DNA of 64,000 bases from Syntrophobacterales bacterium. GTDB taxonomy: Bacteria > Desulfobacterota > Desulfobaccia > Desulfobaccales > 0-14-0-80-60-11. A program made the position numbers and the translations under genes. Within the stretch, counting starts at the first letter, position 1; every line of letters starts with the position of its first letter. Shown piece by piece: positions 25,636 through 34,900 of this stretch. Under the pieces are notes generated by a model, which saw only the letters and a list, made by a program, of their open reading frames with translations, was not told the DNA's origin and did no database searches. The stretch is taken from positions 62,001-126,000 of the forward strand of contig JALNYP010000001.1 in the NCBI GenBank assembly GCA_023229795.1, given 5' to 3'.

Positions 25636-26376
25636 ATGAAAAGCTGCAGATTAGGCGCGCTGGTCCTGATTTTCCTCATGGATATGGCGGTGGGGGCTTC
25701 GGCCGTCGTCATTCAGACTCAGAGTCAGTCAAACCTACCGGAAAGAATTCTCTATCTTCTCATGACCGATTGGGGGTTTCCGGTGGATAACGCTAGTCTC
25801 CAACTCGCCACTCCCCTGGAGGGTCTGCCGGCGGGCCAGTATGAGATTCAACATTACGCCAGGTATTCGGGGAAACTGCAATTGCTGGGGATCTACCCCT
25901 TGGACCTCATACCTCCTGCCCACGAAGACCAGCTTCCCGCCGGCGCTCTGGAAATACTCTTGCCGATGCAATTGGGACAGTGGGATTGCGCTCTCCCCTT
26001 CGCGGCCGAGGCGGATTTTGGATTTTTCGATTATACCCGGAGAAGAACCGACCTCTTGACCACCCAGAATCAGAATTCCGACATCGGCCCCTTCCACCAG
26101 TCCAGCGGTTTAATCCTCGATTTGGGGTTGATAAACCCGATCTACTCGGGCCAATACCTCGTGGCCTTTGAGGATGGACTTGATGATCGCCCCTATGGCG
26201 ATCTGGACTATAACGATATGGTGATCCAGGTGAGCCGGGTCCCTATTCCGGGAACCTTGCCCCTGCTGGGGAGCGGCTGCCTCTGCCTCTGGGCAATTGG
26301 GTTCCGCCCACGCTGGAGCGTTTGCCGTAACAAAGCCCTGGCCCCTGCTGGGAGCAGGATGAGCCTGAGAGAGTGA
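25636..26376 (+). CDS. PEP-CTERM-type exported protein with DUF4114-like domain
   Basis: A 246-residue protein from ATG 25636 (AAGGAAAGG upstream): signal peptide (about 1-23), a beta-rich body, a segment DYNDMVIQVSRV typical of DUF4114 ends, then PIPGTLPLLGSG followed by a hydrophobic stretch and Arg-containing tail. This tripartite C-terminal arrangement matches PEP-CTERM/VPEP sorting signals processed by an exosortase. The tail after the hydrophobic segment is longer than usual. Likely a surface or matrix protein. An exosortase gene is not in the window. Confidence 0.68.
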   Translation: MKSCRLGALVLIFLMDMAVGASAVVIQTQSQSNLPERILYLLMTDWGFPVDNASLQLATPLEGLPAGQYEIQHYARYSGKLQLLGIYPLDLIPPAHEDQLPAGALEILLPMQLGQWDCALPFAAEADFGFFDYTRRRTDLLTTQNQNSDIGPFHQSSGLILDLGLINPIYSGQYLVAFEDGLDDRPYGDLDYNDMVIQVSRVPIPGTLPLLGSGCLCLWAIGFRPRWSVCRNKALAPAGSRMSLRE

Positions 26377-26719
26377 AGATGCCCCCTTGAGATTAACGAG
26401 TTTAGAAAAGACCGGACTTCGCCTATTTGTTCGCCAGAGTCCTCCAGGTCTGCGGGTTATAGCTTATTGCGGCGAACATGTCGCTTAGCCCTTCCCCAGT
26501 CTATTTTCCCTTGCTAACGCCCCCCAGTGATTATATTTTGATCTCAATGTTTCCTTCCTTGACCGATCCCGATGAAAGAAAGGCCTAGGAAGTCAGCGCC
26601 CGGAGAATCTTACCGGTTAGCCGGCCCTGCCGCGTTAAGGGGGCGTAGCCTCCGGGAAGCGGTGCAGCTTTTGGGTCCGGCGGGCTAAGGCCTGATAATC
26701 CTGAGGAACTGGAGGCCAC
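26377..26719. other. Intergenic region without a gene
   Basis: Mixed-composition DNA between the PEP-CTERM gene and the TPR lipoprotein gene. A GC-rich stretch at about 26600-26690 could fold, but I cannot propose a specific structure. No supported ORF. Confidence 0.3.
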
Positions 26720-27160
26720 ATGTTCAAATTAATTTTCATCACTTTCCTGCTGACAGCTTCGTTGGGGTGCAGCAATGAGACCGGCGAAAAGTATATCCAT
26801 GAAGGGTTTGTAAATTTTCAACAACAGAAGTACGACGAGGCCATTGCCAGTTATGAAAAGGCCATCCGACTGAACCCCAAGGCTGCCCCGGCCTATAACA
26901 TGATCGGCATGGCCTACCGTTTCAAATACAACAAATCGGGGGTCCCGGAATTCCGGCAAAAAGAGATGGGGGCGTTTCAGAAGGCTATTGAGATTGATCC
27001 GAAGAATTGGGTCGCCATGATCAATCTGGCCACGGATTACTATGACGAAGGCCAGAAGGCCAAGGCAGCCGCCCTGTATAAAAAGGCCCTGGAATTGAAC
27101 CCTAATCACCCTGAAAAGCCCGTCCTTCAGAGGATGATTAAGGAAGGCGAACAGCCTTGA
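26720..27160 (+). CDS. TPR-repeat lipoprotein
   Basis: A 146-residue protein with a lipoprotein signal (SLGC, lipid-attached Cys at 17) and about three tetratricopeptide repeats (QQQKYDEAIASYEKAIRLNP; QKAIEIDPKNWVA; AAALYKKALELNPNHP). A protein-interaction role in the periplasm or outer membrane is expected. Its stop overlaps the TTG start of the cytochrome gene, so the two are coupled. Partner unknown. Confidence 0.85.
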   Translation: MFKLIFITFLLTASLGCSNETGEKYIHEGFVNFQQQKYDEAIASYEKAIRLNPKAAPAYNMIGMAYRFKYNKSGVPEFRQKEMGAFQKAIEIDPKNWVAMINLATDYYDEGQKAKAAALYKKALELNPNHPEKPVLQRMIKEGEQP

Positions 27161-27474
27161 GGATTCACGCGGCCTTGGGAGCGGCTCTGGCAGTGCTCCT
27201 GGCCTGCTCCGGGGCCGCGGTTGCCGCCCAGGAAGCCCCGGGTGCGGACCTAGCTGAGCGTTTGGGTTGCTTTGCCTGCCACTCGGTGAAAGGTCAGGGG
27301 GGCAACGGCGCCGTGTCCCTGGATGGGGTCGCCACTCGCCTGTCGCCCCGGCAACTGCAGCTAGCCCTTACCTACCCCCGTCAACTTCATCCCCGGGCCA
27401 AGATGCCCAGCTATGCCTACCTGCCCACGGCGGAGCAAGAAGCCCTGGTCCATTACCTGGAAAGCTTTAAATAG
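27157..27474 (+). CDS. Monohaem cytochrome c
   Basis: A 105-residue exported cytochrome with a signal peptide, one CFACH haem site at about residue 39-43 and a distal Met candidate in AKMPSYAYLP. This is the class I pattern. The start is TTG at 27157, overlapping the lipoprotein stop by 4 bp. Periplasmic electron carrier; partners not evident. Confidence 0.85.
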   Translation: MRIHAALGAALAVLLACSGAAVAAQEAPGADLAERLGCFACHSVKGQGGNGAVSLDGVATRLSPRQLQLALTYPRQLHPRAKMPSYAYLPTAEQEALVHYLESFK

Positions 27475-27502
27475 AAGGGTGATGAAACCGAACCGGCCGC
27501 AG

Positions 27503-28243
27503 TTATTCGCTGTATCGGCGGATAATGACGATCCCCAGCACCAGACAGAGAGCGGCGTAAGCAACCAGAAGCCCGAGTGATTCCAGGTTAGCGACGCTCC
27601 AGACGGGAAACCGCAGGAGGTGATTGGTGTGGGTCAGGGGCAAGATCTTGATGATATCCCGCACCAGCCAGGGCATCTCATCCACCGGAAAAAAGGTGCC
27701 GCAGAAAAACCCCATGGGCATGATAAAGAAATTGGTGAAGGTGGCGGTATCTTCATGAGAGCGGGACTTCATCCCCACGATCACCCCAAAGGCAGCGAAG
27801 ACCAGGCAATTGAGAAGCAGGGCCACGATGAACAGCAGGTTGAAGTGAAAGCCGCCTCCTAGAACCACCCCTAATCCCAGGAGAATGACCGAGGCGAAGA
27901 TGCCCCGCAGCATGCCGGCCAGGATCTGGCCCACCACGATGTCGGTGGCGGTCACCGGGGCCTGGATATAGACCTGGAAGGTGCGGAAGTGGAGGCGCCC
28001 CACCGTCATGCTGGTAGCGATCCAGGTATAGGAATTGGTCATCGAGGTCATGGCCAGGAGGCCGGGGAGCAGGTAGTCCAGGTAGGTCCCCCCGCCGGAG
28101 ATGGTGACGCGTTTGCCCAACCCCAGGCCGAAGGCCAGGAGATAGAGCATGGGCGAAAAGAGGGCGGAGACCACGTAGCCCAATCGCAGCAGGCGGCGCC
28201 GGAACAGCAGGATTTCGCGATAGAAAATGGGAAACCAGTTCAA
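27503..28243 (-). CDS. ABC-2 type transporter permease
   Basis: A 246-residue membrane protein with about six hydrophobic helices and the ABC-2 pattern near the C terminus (FFCGTFFPVDEMPWLVRDIIKILPLTHTNHLLR). It overlaps the ATPase gene upstream by 4 bp. Exports an unknown substrate, often a drug, lipid or polysaccharide. Confidence 0.9.
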   Translation of the reverse strand: MNWFPIFYREILLFRRRLLRLGYVVSALFSPMLYLLAFGLGLGKRVTISGGGTYLDYLLPGLLAMTSMTNSYTWIATSMTVGRLHFRTFQVYIQAPVTATDIVVGQILAGMLRGIFASVILLGLGVVLGGGFHFNLLFIVALLLNCLVFAAFGVIVGMKSRSHEDTATFTNFFIMPMGFFCGTFFPVDEMPWLVRDIIKILPLTHTNHLLRFPVWSVANLESLGLLVAYAALCLVLGIVIIRRYSE

Positions 28244-29082
28244 TTGGTCAGCCGCTCCCCGGTAAGCTGGATAAAGACGTCTTCCAGGTTGACCTGGCGG
28301 ATAATCACCTCGTTAGGCTCCATCTGGGCCCGGCTATAGGCCTCATCCTTATCCCGCACCAGCAGATACTGCCGCCGCCCGCTATTCAGGGTTTCCACCA
28401 CGTAGCCCCCCAACTTGGCCACCAAAGCCTGAGGCGTATCCAGGGCGATGAGCCGGCCGCGGTTTAAAATGCCCACGCGGTCGCAGAGCATCTCGGCTTC
28501 TTCAATATAATGCGTGGTCAGGATGATGGTGATGCCTTCCAGCTTGAGTTCCTGGATCAGGTTCCACAACTGGCGCCGCACCTGGGGGTCGAGTCCCACG
28601 GTGGGCTCATCCAAGAAGAGCACCTGGGGCCGGGACACCAGGGCCCGGAGGATCAGGAGGCGCCGCTGCATCCCGCCGGAGAAATCCCGCACCAGGCTGT
28701 CGGCGCGGGCCGAGAGGTCCCCGAACTCCAGGAGCTCTTGGATTCGAGCCTTGAGCTCCGCCATGCGGTGCAGCCGCCCATAAATCCACAGATTTTCGTA
28801 GGCGGTCAGTTCTCGATCCAGGTTGATTTCCTGGGGGCAAACCCCGATGAGTTTTTTCACCTGGAGCGGCTGACGCAGCACATCGAAATCATGGATCCGG
28901 GCCGTGCCCCAACTGGGTCGGGCCAGGGTGGTCAAAATCTTAATGGTCGTGGTTTTGCCGGCCCCATTGGGGCCCAGCAGGCCGAAGATCTCTCCGGGAG
29001 GAATCTGCAACGACAGGCCCTCCAGGGCCACCAGGTCCCGGTATTGCTTGCCCAGATTGTCGGTGAAGATCATCTCGTGCAT
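28240..29082 (-). CDS. ABC transporter ATP-binding protein (ABC-2 exporter)
   Basis: An exporter ATPase with Walker A GPNGAGKTTTIK, signature FSGGMQRRLL, Walker B VLFLDEPTVGLD and the switch His in TTHYIEEAE. I chose ATG 29082 (MHEMIFTDNLG), which matches the family N terminus; an in-frame ATG at 29151 would add 23 residues. Neither has a clear ribosome binding site. It pairs with the permease gene, overlapping by 4 bp. Confidence 0.9.
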   Translation of the reverse strand: MHEMIFTDNLGKQYRDLVALEGLSLQIPPGEIFGLLGPNGAGKTTTIKILTTLARPSWGTARIHDFDVLRQPLQVKKLIGVCPQEINLDRELTAYENLWIYGRLHRMAELKARIQELLEFGDLSARADSLVRDFSGGMQRRLLILRALVSRPQVLFLDEPTVGLDPQVRRQLWNLIQELKLEGITIILTTHYIEEAEMLCDRVGILNRGRLIALDTPQALVAKLGGYVVETLNSGRRQYLLVRDKDEAYSRAQMEPNEVIIRQVNLEDVFIQLTGERLTN

Positions 29083-29303
29083 GGCCAGTCTGTTAGCCGC
29101 AGTCCCGGCCGCGACCTTGCGATTGAGAGAGAGTTGTGATCCGTCCCCCATTATCTGGTTATTATAACCTGAGATTCCCCCGCGTGGCTATCCCACCAGA
29201 GGGCTTTCCCAGAGGTCTTAACCTGATTTTATCAACTATGGGAAAGGACCCAGCTCGATGATGCGGCTGCCGCCGCAGTCGGAGCGAGGGCCCCAGGAAG
29301 AAG

Positions 29304-29343
29304 AAAAAAAACCCGGTGGCGGGATTTCGTCCGGGCCACCGGG
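29304..29343 (-). terminator. Intrinsic terminator after the transposase-derived gene
   Basis: CCCGGTGGC/GCCACCGGG (29312-29320, 29335-29343) followed on the minus strand by eight U (complement of 29304-29311). The best terminator in the window; it would stop transcripts from the gene at 29391-31136. The other side, CTTTT, gives a weaker bidirectional function. Confidence 0.82.
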
Positions 29344-29390
29344 CTTTTGGATCAGAAAGGAGTTGGATGGTCAGCGCCATCCGGGGCGCT

Positions 29391-31136
29391 TTAGAAGGGC
29401 GCCACTTTGCCCTCCTGAATCTCGTATCCCAGGGCTTTCAGGATAGCTGCCTGTTGGCCGGTGACTTCCTCGATCACTCTCTTCAGTTTGCCTTCGGAGT
29501 CTTTGAAATAGATGGCCGTGCGCAAGGCCCGCAATTCCTCCATGGCATCTTTGGGGGTGGTTTTGAGGCCGGCAGCGGCCAACCGTTGGACCAGAGAGGT
29601 AAGGTAGGTAAGCGCCACCATGCAGACGAACAGGTGCACTCGAATCTTGGAATCGGTCCAGTGGTATAAGGGCAGCAACGCTTTTTGGAACAGACTGCGA
29701 TTATCTTTGGCGTTGCCGTAAGGCCGGTTGCCATTACCGGGTTTGGGGTTACCCAGATCGGGTCCCAAAACGGCCCGGGTCACACAGGTGTCGTAGATCT
29801 CCTCCACGTCCCAATCTTCGCGGTCGGTGATGAGGATATTCTTCCCGAAATGGCGGACAACGCTAGCCATCTGACGATGATCCAGTTGGAATTCCATGCG
29901 GAATTGGCCGTTGTCCTGGAGGAAATTCAACTGGAAGAGGAAGGGGCTGATCTTCAGGCGGTGACAGAGTTGCGCCAAGTGGGTCTTGACGGACTCCACG
30001 GCCTTCTCCTGGGAGCCTTCCTGCGCATAACGCTGCTGCATGAGCGCCATTTCCTTGCGTACTCTCTGGACTTTCTTTCCCAGCTCCTGGTAGCTCTTAT
30101 GAAAGCTCTTGGGATCAAAGGTGATGATGATCCGCCGAGTCTGGCCCCAGAAGGGCTCATGGGCTTCGTAATACAGGATCTTCTCATCTTCCTTGGCGAG
30201 CGCCGCCAGTTGGGTCTCAGGCTTGCCGGGGAGGGGACGGAAATCCTTCAAAGAAATTTTGGTTAGATCCGGCGCAAAGTCAGGGGCGTAGGAGGCGATG
30301 AAATGCATGCCTTCCTGGGCATCGATGTGCTCGATGATCGGTGCGGCATCCATTTCTTGATTGATGAGCAAGGTGACATCTTTGCTCACGACCCCCAAAC
30401 TGGAGACCTTGGATAGGAGGTGTTGCAGGTGATTATAGAAACCGGTCACGGGCAGGCCGCCGGAAAAACTCTGGTAATAAAACGGCACGCCGGCGGTCTT
30501 CTCGGCGATCAGGGCCAGTCCCAGTTGCTGCTGGGAAAAGTGTTCCGCCATAAAATCCTCATCCTGCTGAGGCATCGCCGGTAAAGCCGAGGGCTTGGGA
30601 CTAGAGGAAATATTGGCGGTCTCAACGATCAGATGGTGTTCTCCAGGCGGTAACAGGGCATGGACCTTCTTGAAAAAGGCCGTCTTGATTTTATCCAGGT
30701 CCGAATCGCTGATCCGGTCCCAATGATTCCAGAAATTTTGCGAATTCAAGGATTCCAGCCGCAAAGGCCGGATCCTTTGGATATCCGTGGTCTCGTACCA
30801 GGTCGCCAGTTGCCGCTTACTGGTGGGGGCAATAGCCCGGTTCAGGGCGGCATAGAAGACCAACTCTCCCAGCGAGGGGCCTCTGACTCGCTTCTTGGGA
30901 GGGAGAATCTCATTGATAATGCCGGCCAGGTCCAGAGACCGGTCTAGTTCATTAAGGGCGAAAATCGACCCGAATTCCTTCGGGGAGAAACCGCCCTTGC
31001 CCAGAACCGAGTCAACCTTATCGGCGGTGCCTAAATAGACCTGGTTGATGGTGGTGGGTTTACCATAGACCCTCTGGGTCTCCCGGATGTAGAAATACTC
31101 GTGTCCTTTTTTTACCTTTTTGTATAGGTGCGCCAT
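29391..31136 (-). CDS. IS1634/IS4-type transposase-derived protein, catalytic residues not found
   Basis: A 581-residue protein from ATG 31136 (MAHLYKKVKKG; the frame is open further upstream). The N terminus (YVxxT...) and the C-terminal helical part, LLPLYHWTDSKIRVHLFVCM, are those of IS1634-group transposases. The usual first Asp position reads IVETANIS, the second reads LLINQEMD, and the Yxx..E..F-lK box with the third acidic residue is not recognisable (IYDTCVTRAVLGPD). The ORF is nonetheless intact. No terminal inverted repeats are seen around it. It may be domesticated, or an element with unusual active-site positions. Confidence 0.72.
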   Translation of the reverse strand: MAHLYKKVKKGHEYFYIRETQRVYGKPTTINQVYLGTADKVDSVLGKGGFSPKEFGSIFALNELDRSLDLAGIINEILPPKKRVRGPSLGELVFYAALNRAIAPTSKRQLATWYETTDIQRIRPLRLESLNSQNFWNHWDRISDSDLDKIKTAFFKKVHALLPPGEHHLIVETANISSSPKPSALPAMPQQDEDFMAEHFSQQQLGLALIAEKTAGVPFYYQSFSGGLPVTGFYNHLQHLLSKVSSLGVVSKDVTLLINQEMDAAPIIEHIDAQEGMHFIASYAPDFAPDLTKISLKDFRPLPGKPETQLAALAKEDEKILYYEAHEPFWGQTRRIIITFDPKSFHKSYQELGKKVQRVRKEMALMQQRYAQEGSQEKAVESVKTHLAQLCHRLKISPFLFQLNFLQDNGQFRMEFQLDHRQMASVVRHFGKNILITDREDWDVEEIYDTCVTRAVLGPDLGNPKPGNGNRPYGNAKDNRSLFQKALLPLYHWTDSKIRVHLFVCMVALTYLTSLVQRLAAAGLKTTPKDAMEELRALRTAIYFKDSEGKLKRVIEEVTGQQAAILKALGYEIQEGKVAPF

Positions 31137-31324
31137 AATCAATCCTGATTTATTTAAAATATTTAAGATTAAATTTAAACTGTCGTTCGTACTAATGTAG
31201 CAGGGTTTGAGGCAAGGAGAAAATGAGGCAAAGTACTCTTTTCTGTAGAGCAAAGTACTCTTTTTTTGAGGTTTATCGATATGAATTCACTCATTAATTA
31301 ATTTCCAGGGGACCACGATGAACT
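31137..31324. repeat. Upstream region with a 22-bp-period direct repeat
   Basis: GCAAAGTACTCTTTT occurs at 31228-31242 and 31250-31264. A 22-bp period places both on the same DNA face. The region is AT-rich, lies upstream of the transposase-derived gene and follows the end of the response regulator gene. Candidate operator; no ORF. Confidence 0.5.
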
Positions 31325-31987
31325 TTAGGGGATGGCGCTAACGGCATATCCTTTGCGGATAGCGTATCTCACGAGATCGGTATTCTTCTTGAGGTTTAAT
31401 TTCTTCATGATTCTCGTGCGATGGTTTTGAATGGTGCGGAAGCTGAGGAAGAGGATTTCGGCAATCTCCTTGCTGGATTTACCCTCGGCGATCAATTTGA
31501 TGATCTCAATTTCCCGGGGAGATAAGGGCTCGGCATCTTCGGCGCTTTGGCGCTGGCTCCGGACGTAGAGGTTGGCCAAGTCGCCGGACAGCAGCGGGGA
31601 AACGTAGATCATTCCCTGCCGAATCTTGTCGATGGCGTTGAGGAGTTCCTTCGGGGCATCTTCCTTTAACAGGTAGCCGTCAATTCCCGCGGCGATGGCG
31701 TTATTCAGGTATTCTTTCTTTTTGTGCATGGTGAGGATCAAGACTTTCACGCCGGGATAGGCCTTTTTAATCTCCCGGGTGGCTTCTATCCCCGGGAGGG
31801 AGGGCATGGTGATATCGATGATCGCCATATCCACCGTCAGGCTCTTCAGGAGTTCCAACAACTCGGAGCCATCGCCTACTTCTCCCACGACCTTCAGTCC
31901 CGGGAAGCCCTCGATGATTTTTTTGATCCCTTCCCGGACCAGGATGTGATCTTCGGCCAAAACGATATTATACATATTATTTCCCAT
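31325..31987 (-). CDS. NarL/FixJ-family response regulator
   Basis: A 220-residue two-domain regulator: a receiver with the acidic pair (ED, 11-12), phosphoacceptor Asp in MAIIDITMPSLPG and Lys in LTMHKKKEY, and a LuxR-type helix-turn-helix (SPREIEIIKLIAEGKSSKEIAEIL). It starts within the end of the giant kinase gene (11-bp overlap), which makes that kinase the obvious partner. HisKA_3 kinases commonly pair with NarL regulators. Confidence 0.95.
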   Translation of the reverse strand: MGNNMYNIVLAEDHILVREGIKKIIEGFPGLKVVGEVGDGSELLELLKSLTVDMAIIDITMPSLPGIEATREIKKAYPGVKVLILTMHKKKEYLNNAIAAGIDGYLLKEDAPKELLNAIDKIRQGMIYVSPLLSGDLANLYVRSQRQSAEDAEPLSPREIEIIKLIAEGKSSKEIAEILFLSFRTIQNHRTRIMKKLNLKKNTDLVRYAIRKGYAVSAIP

Positions 31988-34900
31988 GCTTATCCGTTGG
32001 AATGGTAAACGTTATGGTGGTGCCGTAGCCCTTTTGGCTGGCGATCTGGAGAGAGCCCTGGGCCATAAGGGCCCTTTCATTCATGGCGGTCAAGCCCAGA
32101 CTGCGTTTGGCAGATTTCCTGGAAAGGGCCCGGGATAAATCAAAACCCCGGCCATCATCGTGGATCATAAAGGAGACTTTGCCATCAACGTGGTGGACAT
32201 CCACCTCGACGCGGCTGGCCCGAGCATGTTTGACGATATTGGTCAAAGACTCTTGGAAAATGCGATAGATATTGATTTTGGTCTCAGGGGGAAAAAGGTT
32301 GTCAATCTCGTCCATCACCACCGAGCTTTGCATATTGTGGTTACGGCAGATTTCGTCCACCAGATATCCCAAAGAAGAGGACAGTCCCAGGTCCTCCAAA
32401 CTCGAAGGACTGAGATCCCAAGCCAGGCGGCGGACATTTTCGATGACCGTGTCAATGTAGGACAGCATCTGCTCGCAGCCTGCCTTGAGAGGCTGCTGAT
32501 CTGCGGATAACTGCTCCTCAATGGCCACCAGGTGAATTTTCAAGACAGTCAGGGCCTGCCCCAACTCGTCATGCAATTCCCGGGCGACCCGCCGGCGCTC
32601 CTGTTCCTGGAAACTCAGGAGCCGGGAAGCGAGCAGCCGCAGTTCCTGGCCCGTGGCCTTGAGGGCCGCCTCGGCCCGCTGCCGCTCTTGCCGGGCCCGC
32701 AGCGCCGCAATGCCAAAGGCCAAATCATTAGACAGGCCCATAAGTAAATCGATTTCCTCTTGGTCAAAGGCGTCGGGGTCCACCGCATAAATCGCCAGAG
32801 ACCCGAAGGTGCGGGTGTCGCGCAACGGCAGGGCCAGGATCGAAGCATACCCCCGTTTCCTGGCTTCCTCACGGATAAAGGCCAGGTCGCGGTCCACGCA
32901 GGTATCCCGGCAAATCACGGGCTTACCCCGCCGGATCGCCTTGCCCACGGGCCCGCGGCCCCGACTTTGATTGGCCCAGGTAAGCTGCAGTTTTTCTACA
33001 TACCCATCCGCGAACCCCTCCTGCGCCACCGGGCGGATCGATTTAGCGGCATCAGACTCGGCATAGCCCACCCAGGCCATGCGATAGCCGCCCACCTCGA
33101 CAATGATCCGGCACACCTCATTCAACAATTCCGCTTCATTGGTGGCGCGAATCAAGGCCTGATGACATTCCGTGATGGCTTTGAGGGCGCGGCTGACTTT
33201 CCGCAGCGTCTCTTCCATCCGTTTGCGCTCGGTAATATCCTCGATGATGCCCATGGTGCCGGTCATGTGGCCGGCGCCATCTTGAAGGGGCGCACTGGAG
33301 AGGCTGACGTCGATAAGGGAACCGTCCCGCCGCTGCCGGCGCAGTTCCAGCCCTAACTTGGTTTCACCTTCCATCTTGCTTTGATCCAGGATCTCGGAGG
33401 CCTCCTCCTCGCCGGGGGGAATGGTCGGCAGGGAGCCTCCGATTACTTCATCCCGGGTCCATCCGAACATGCGCTCCGCCGCGGGGTTCCAACTGATGAT
33501 CTGGCCTGCCAGATTTCTGGCGATAATGGCCAGGGGGCAAGCCTCAACGAGGGTCCGAAGCCGGTTGTTCACTTCCTGCAAGGCCTCGGCCGCCCGCTTG
33601 CTCTCGGTGATATCCCGGGCGACGGTAGAAAAGAACTCAACCTCATTTTCGGCATTTTTATGGGCGATGAGCACCTGGGAGGTGGGGATTTCCCGTCCGT
33701 CAGGACCCAGGAAGGCGGTTTCCCCACTCCAAACTTCGTGGCGTATAGCCTCGACACAGCCATGCTCCAGCAAAAGCCGGTCGGCCCACTCGGGCTGCAG
33801 GTCCTTTACGGTAAGATGAGAGATATCGTCGTCTGCACCCAGGCCCACCATGTGGCGGCCGGCGCGATTGAGGTAGAGCAGCCTGCCCTTTAGATCGGCG
33901 GTCCCCACCAAATCTGAAGTGGCTTCCAGGATGGCAGCCAGCCGGGCCCGCCCTGCTTCGGCCTGCTTCCGCTGGGTAATATCGCGGTTGATTTCCAAAA
34001 TGGCCATGGGGCGGCCATCTTTGTCGCGTTGCAAGGCCCAGCGGCTGGCCACCACGATGGTCCAGCCATCTTTTCTGTTGTGGGTCAACTCACCCTGCCA
34101 TTGTCCCTGGCGGAATAACTCGTTTTGCATGGCCTCGAGGGCTTCGGGAAATTCCGTATGCAACAGTCCATGGGCTTCCTGGCCTAGCGCTTCATCCCGC
34201 CTCCAGCCATAGGTTTCTTCCGCTCCGGAATTCCAGAAAACGATCCGATTGTCCAGGTCCCTGACTAGAATGGCATCATGGGCCAGGTCCAGGAGCTCGG
34301 CCTGGCGGCGCAACTCCTCTTCGACCCGTTTGCGCTCGGAGATATCCCGCACCACCGTCAGAATGCGGTCCTGGTTATTAATTACGGTGCGCTTCAAGTT
34401 CACTTCCACCCAATGGGGCCGGCCATCCTTGGTGGTTGCCTGCCATTCAAAGAGCTGGGGCCCCTTCCGGATGGTATCCTGAATGAGATGGTATGCAACT
34501 TCCGGGGTAAAATTAGAGCCTGGCAGACAAAGAGCGGCAACATTCAGGCCGATGGCCTCTTCTGCCCTAAAGCCGGTCAACTCCAGCCACTTTTGGTTGA
34601 CGTCCAGAAAATCTCCGGTGTTCATGTCCACCACCGCAATGCCGTCATTCACCCCATTGAAAATGGCGCGATAGTTAGCCTCAGAGGCCTTGAGGGCTTC
34701 TTCCGCCCGCTTGCGCGCGGTGATATCGGCCAGAATCCCCATGTTGCCAATAATCTTGCCATTGGCATCCAACAGCGACGCAGTCCATAAATGCACGTCA
34801 AGCAGCGAGCCGTCTTTGCGCACACGCGTCAATTCCAGGGCGGATTGCGCCTTTCCCGCCATTTCCTGTTCGAGCCTGCCTCCCTCCTCAGCTTGCTGGT

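Noticed and set aside
29152..31324. Terminal inverted repeats of an insertion sequence around the transposase-like gene
   Set aside because: No matching inverted ends or target duplication could be found in the two flanks.
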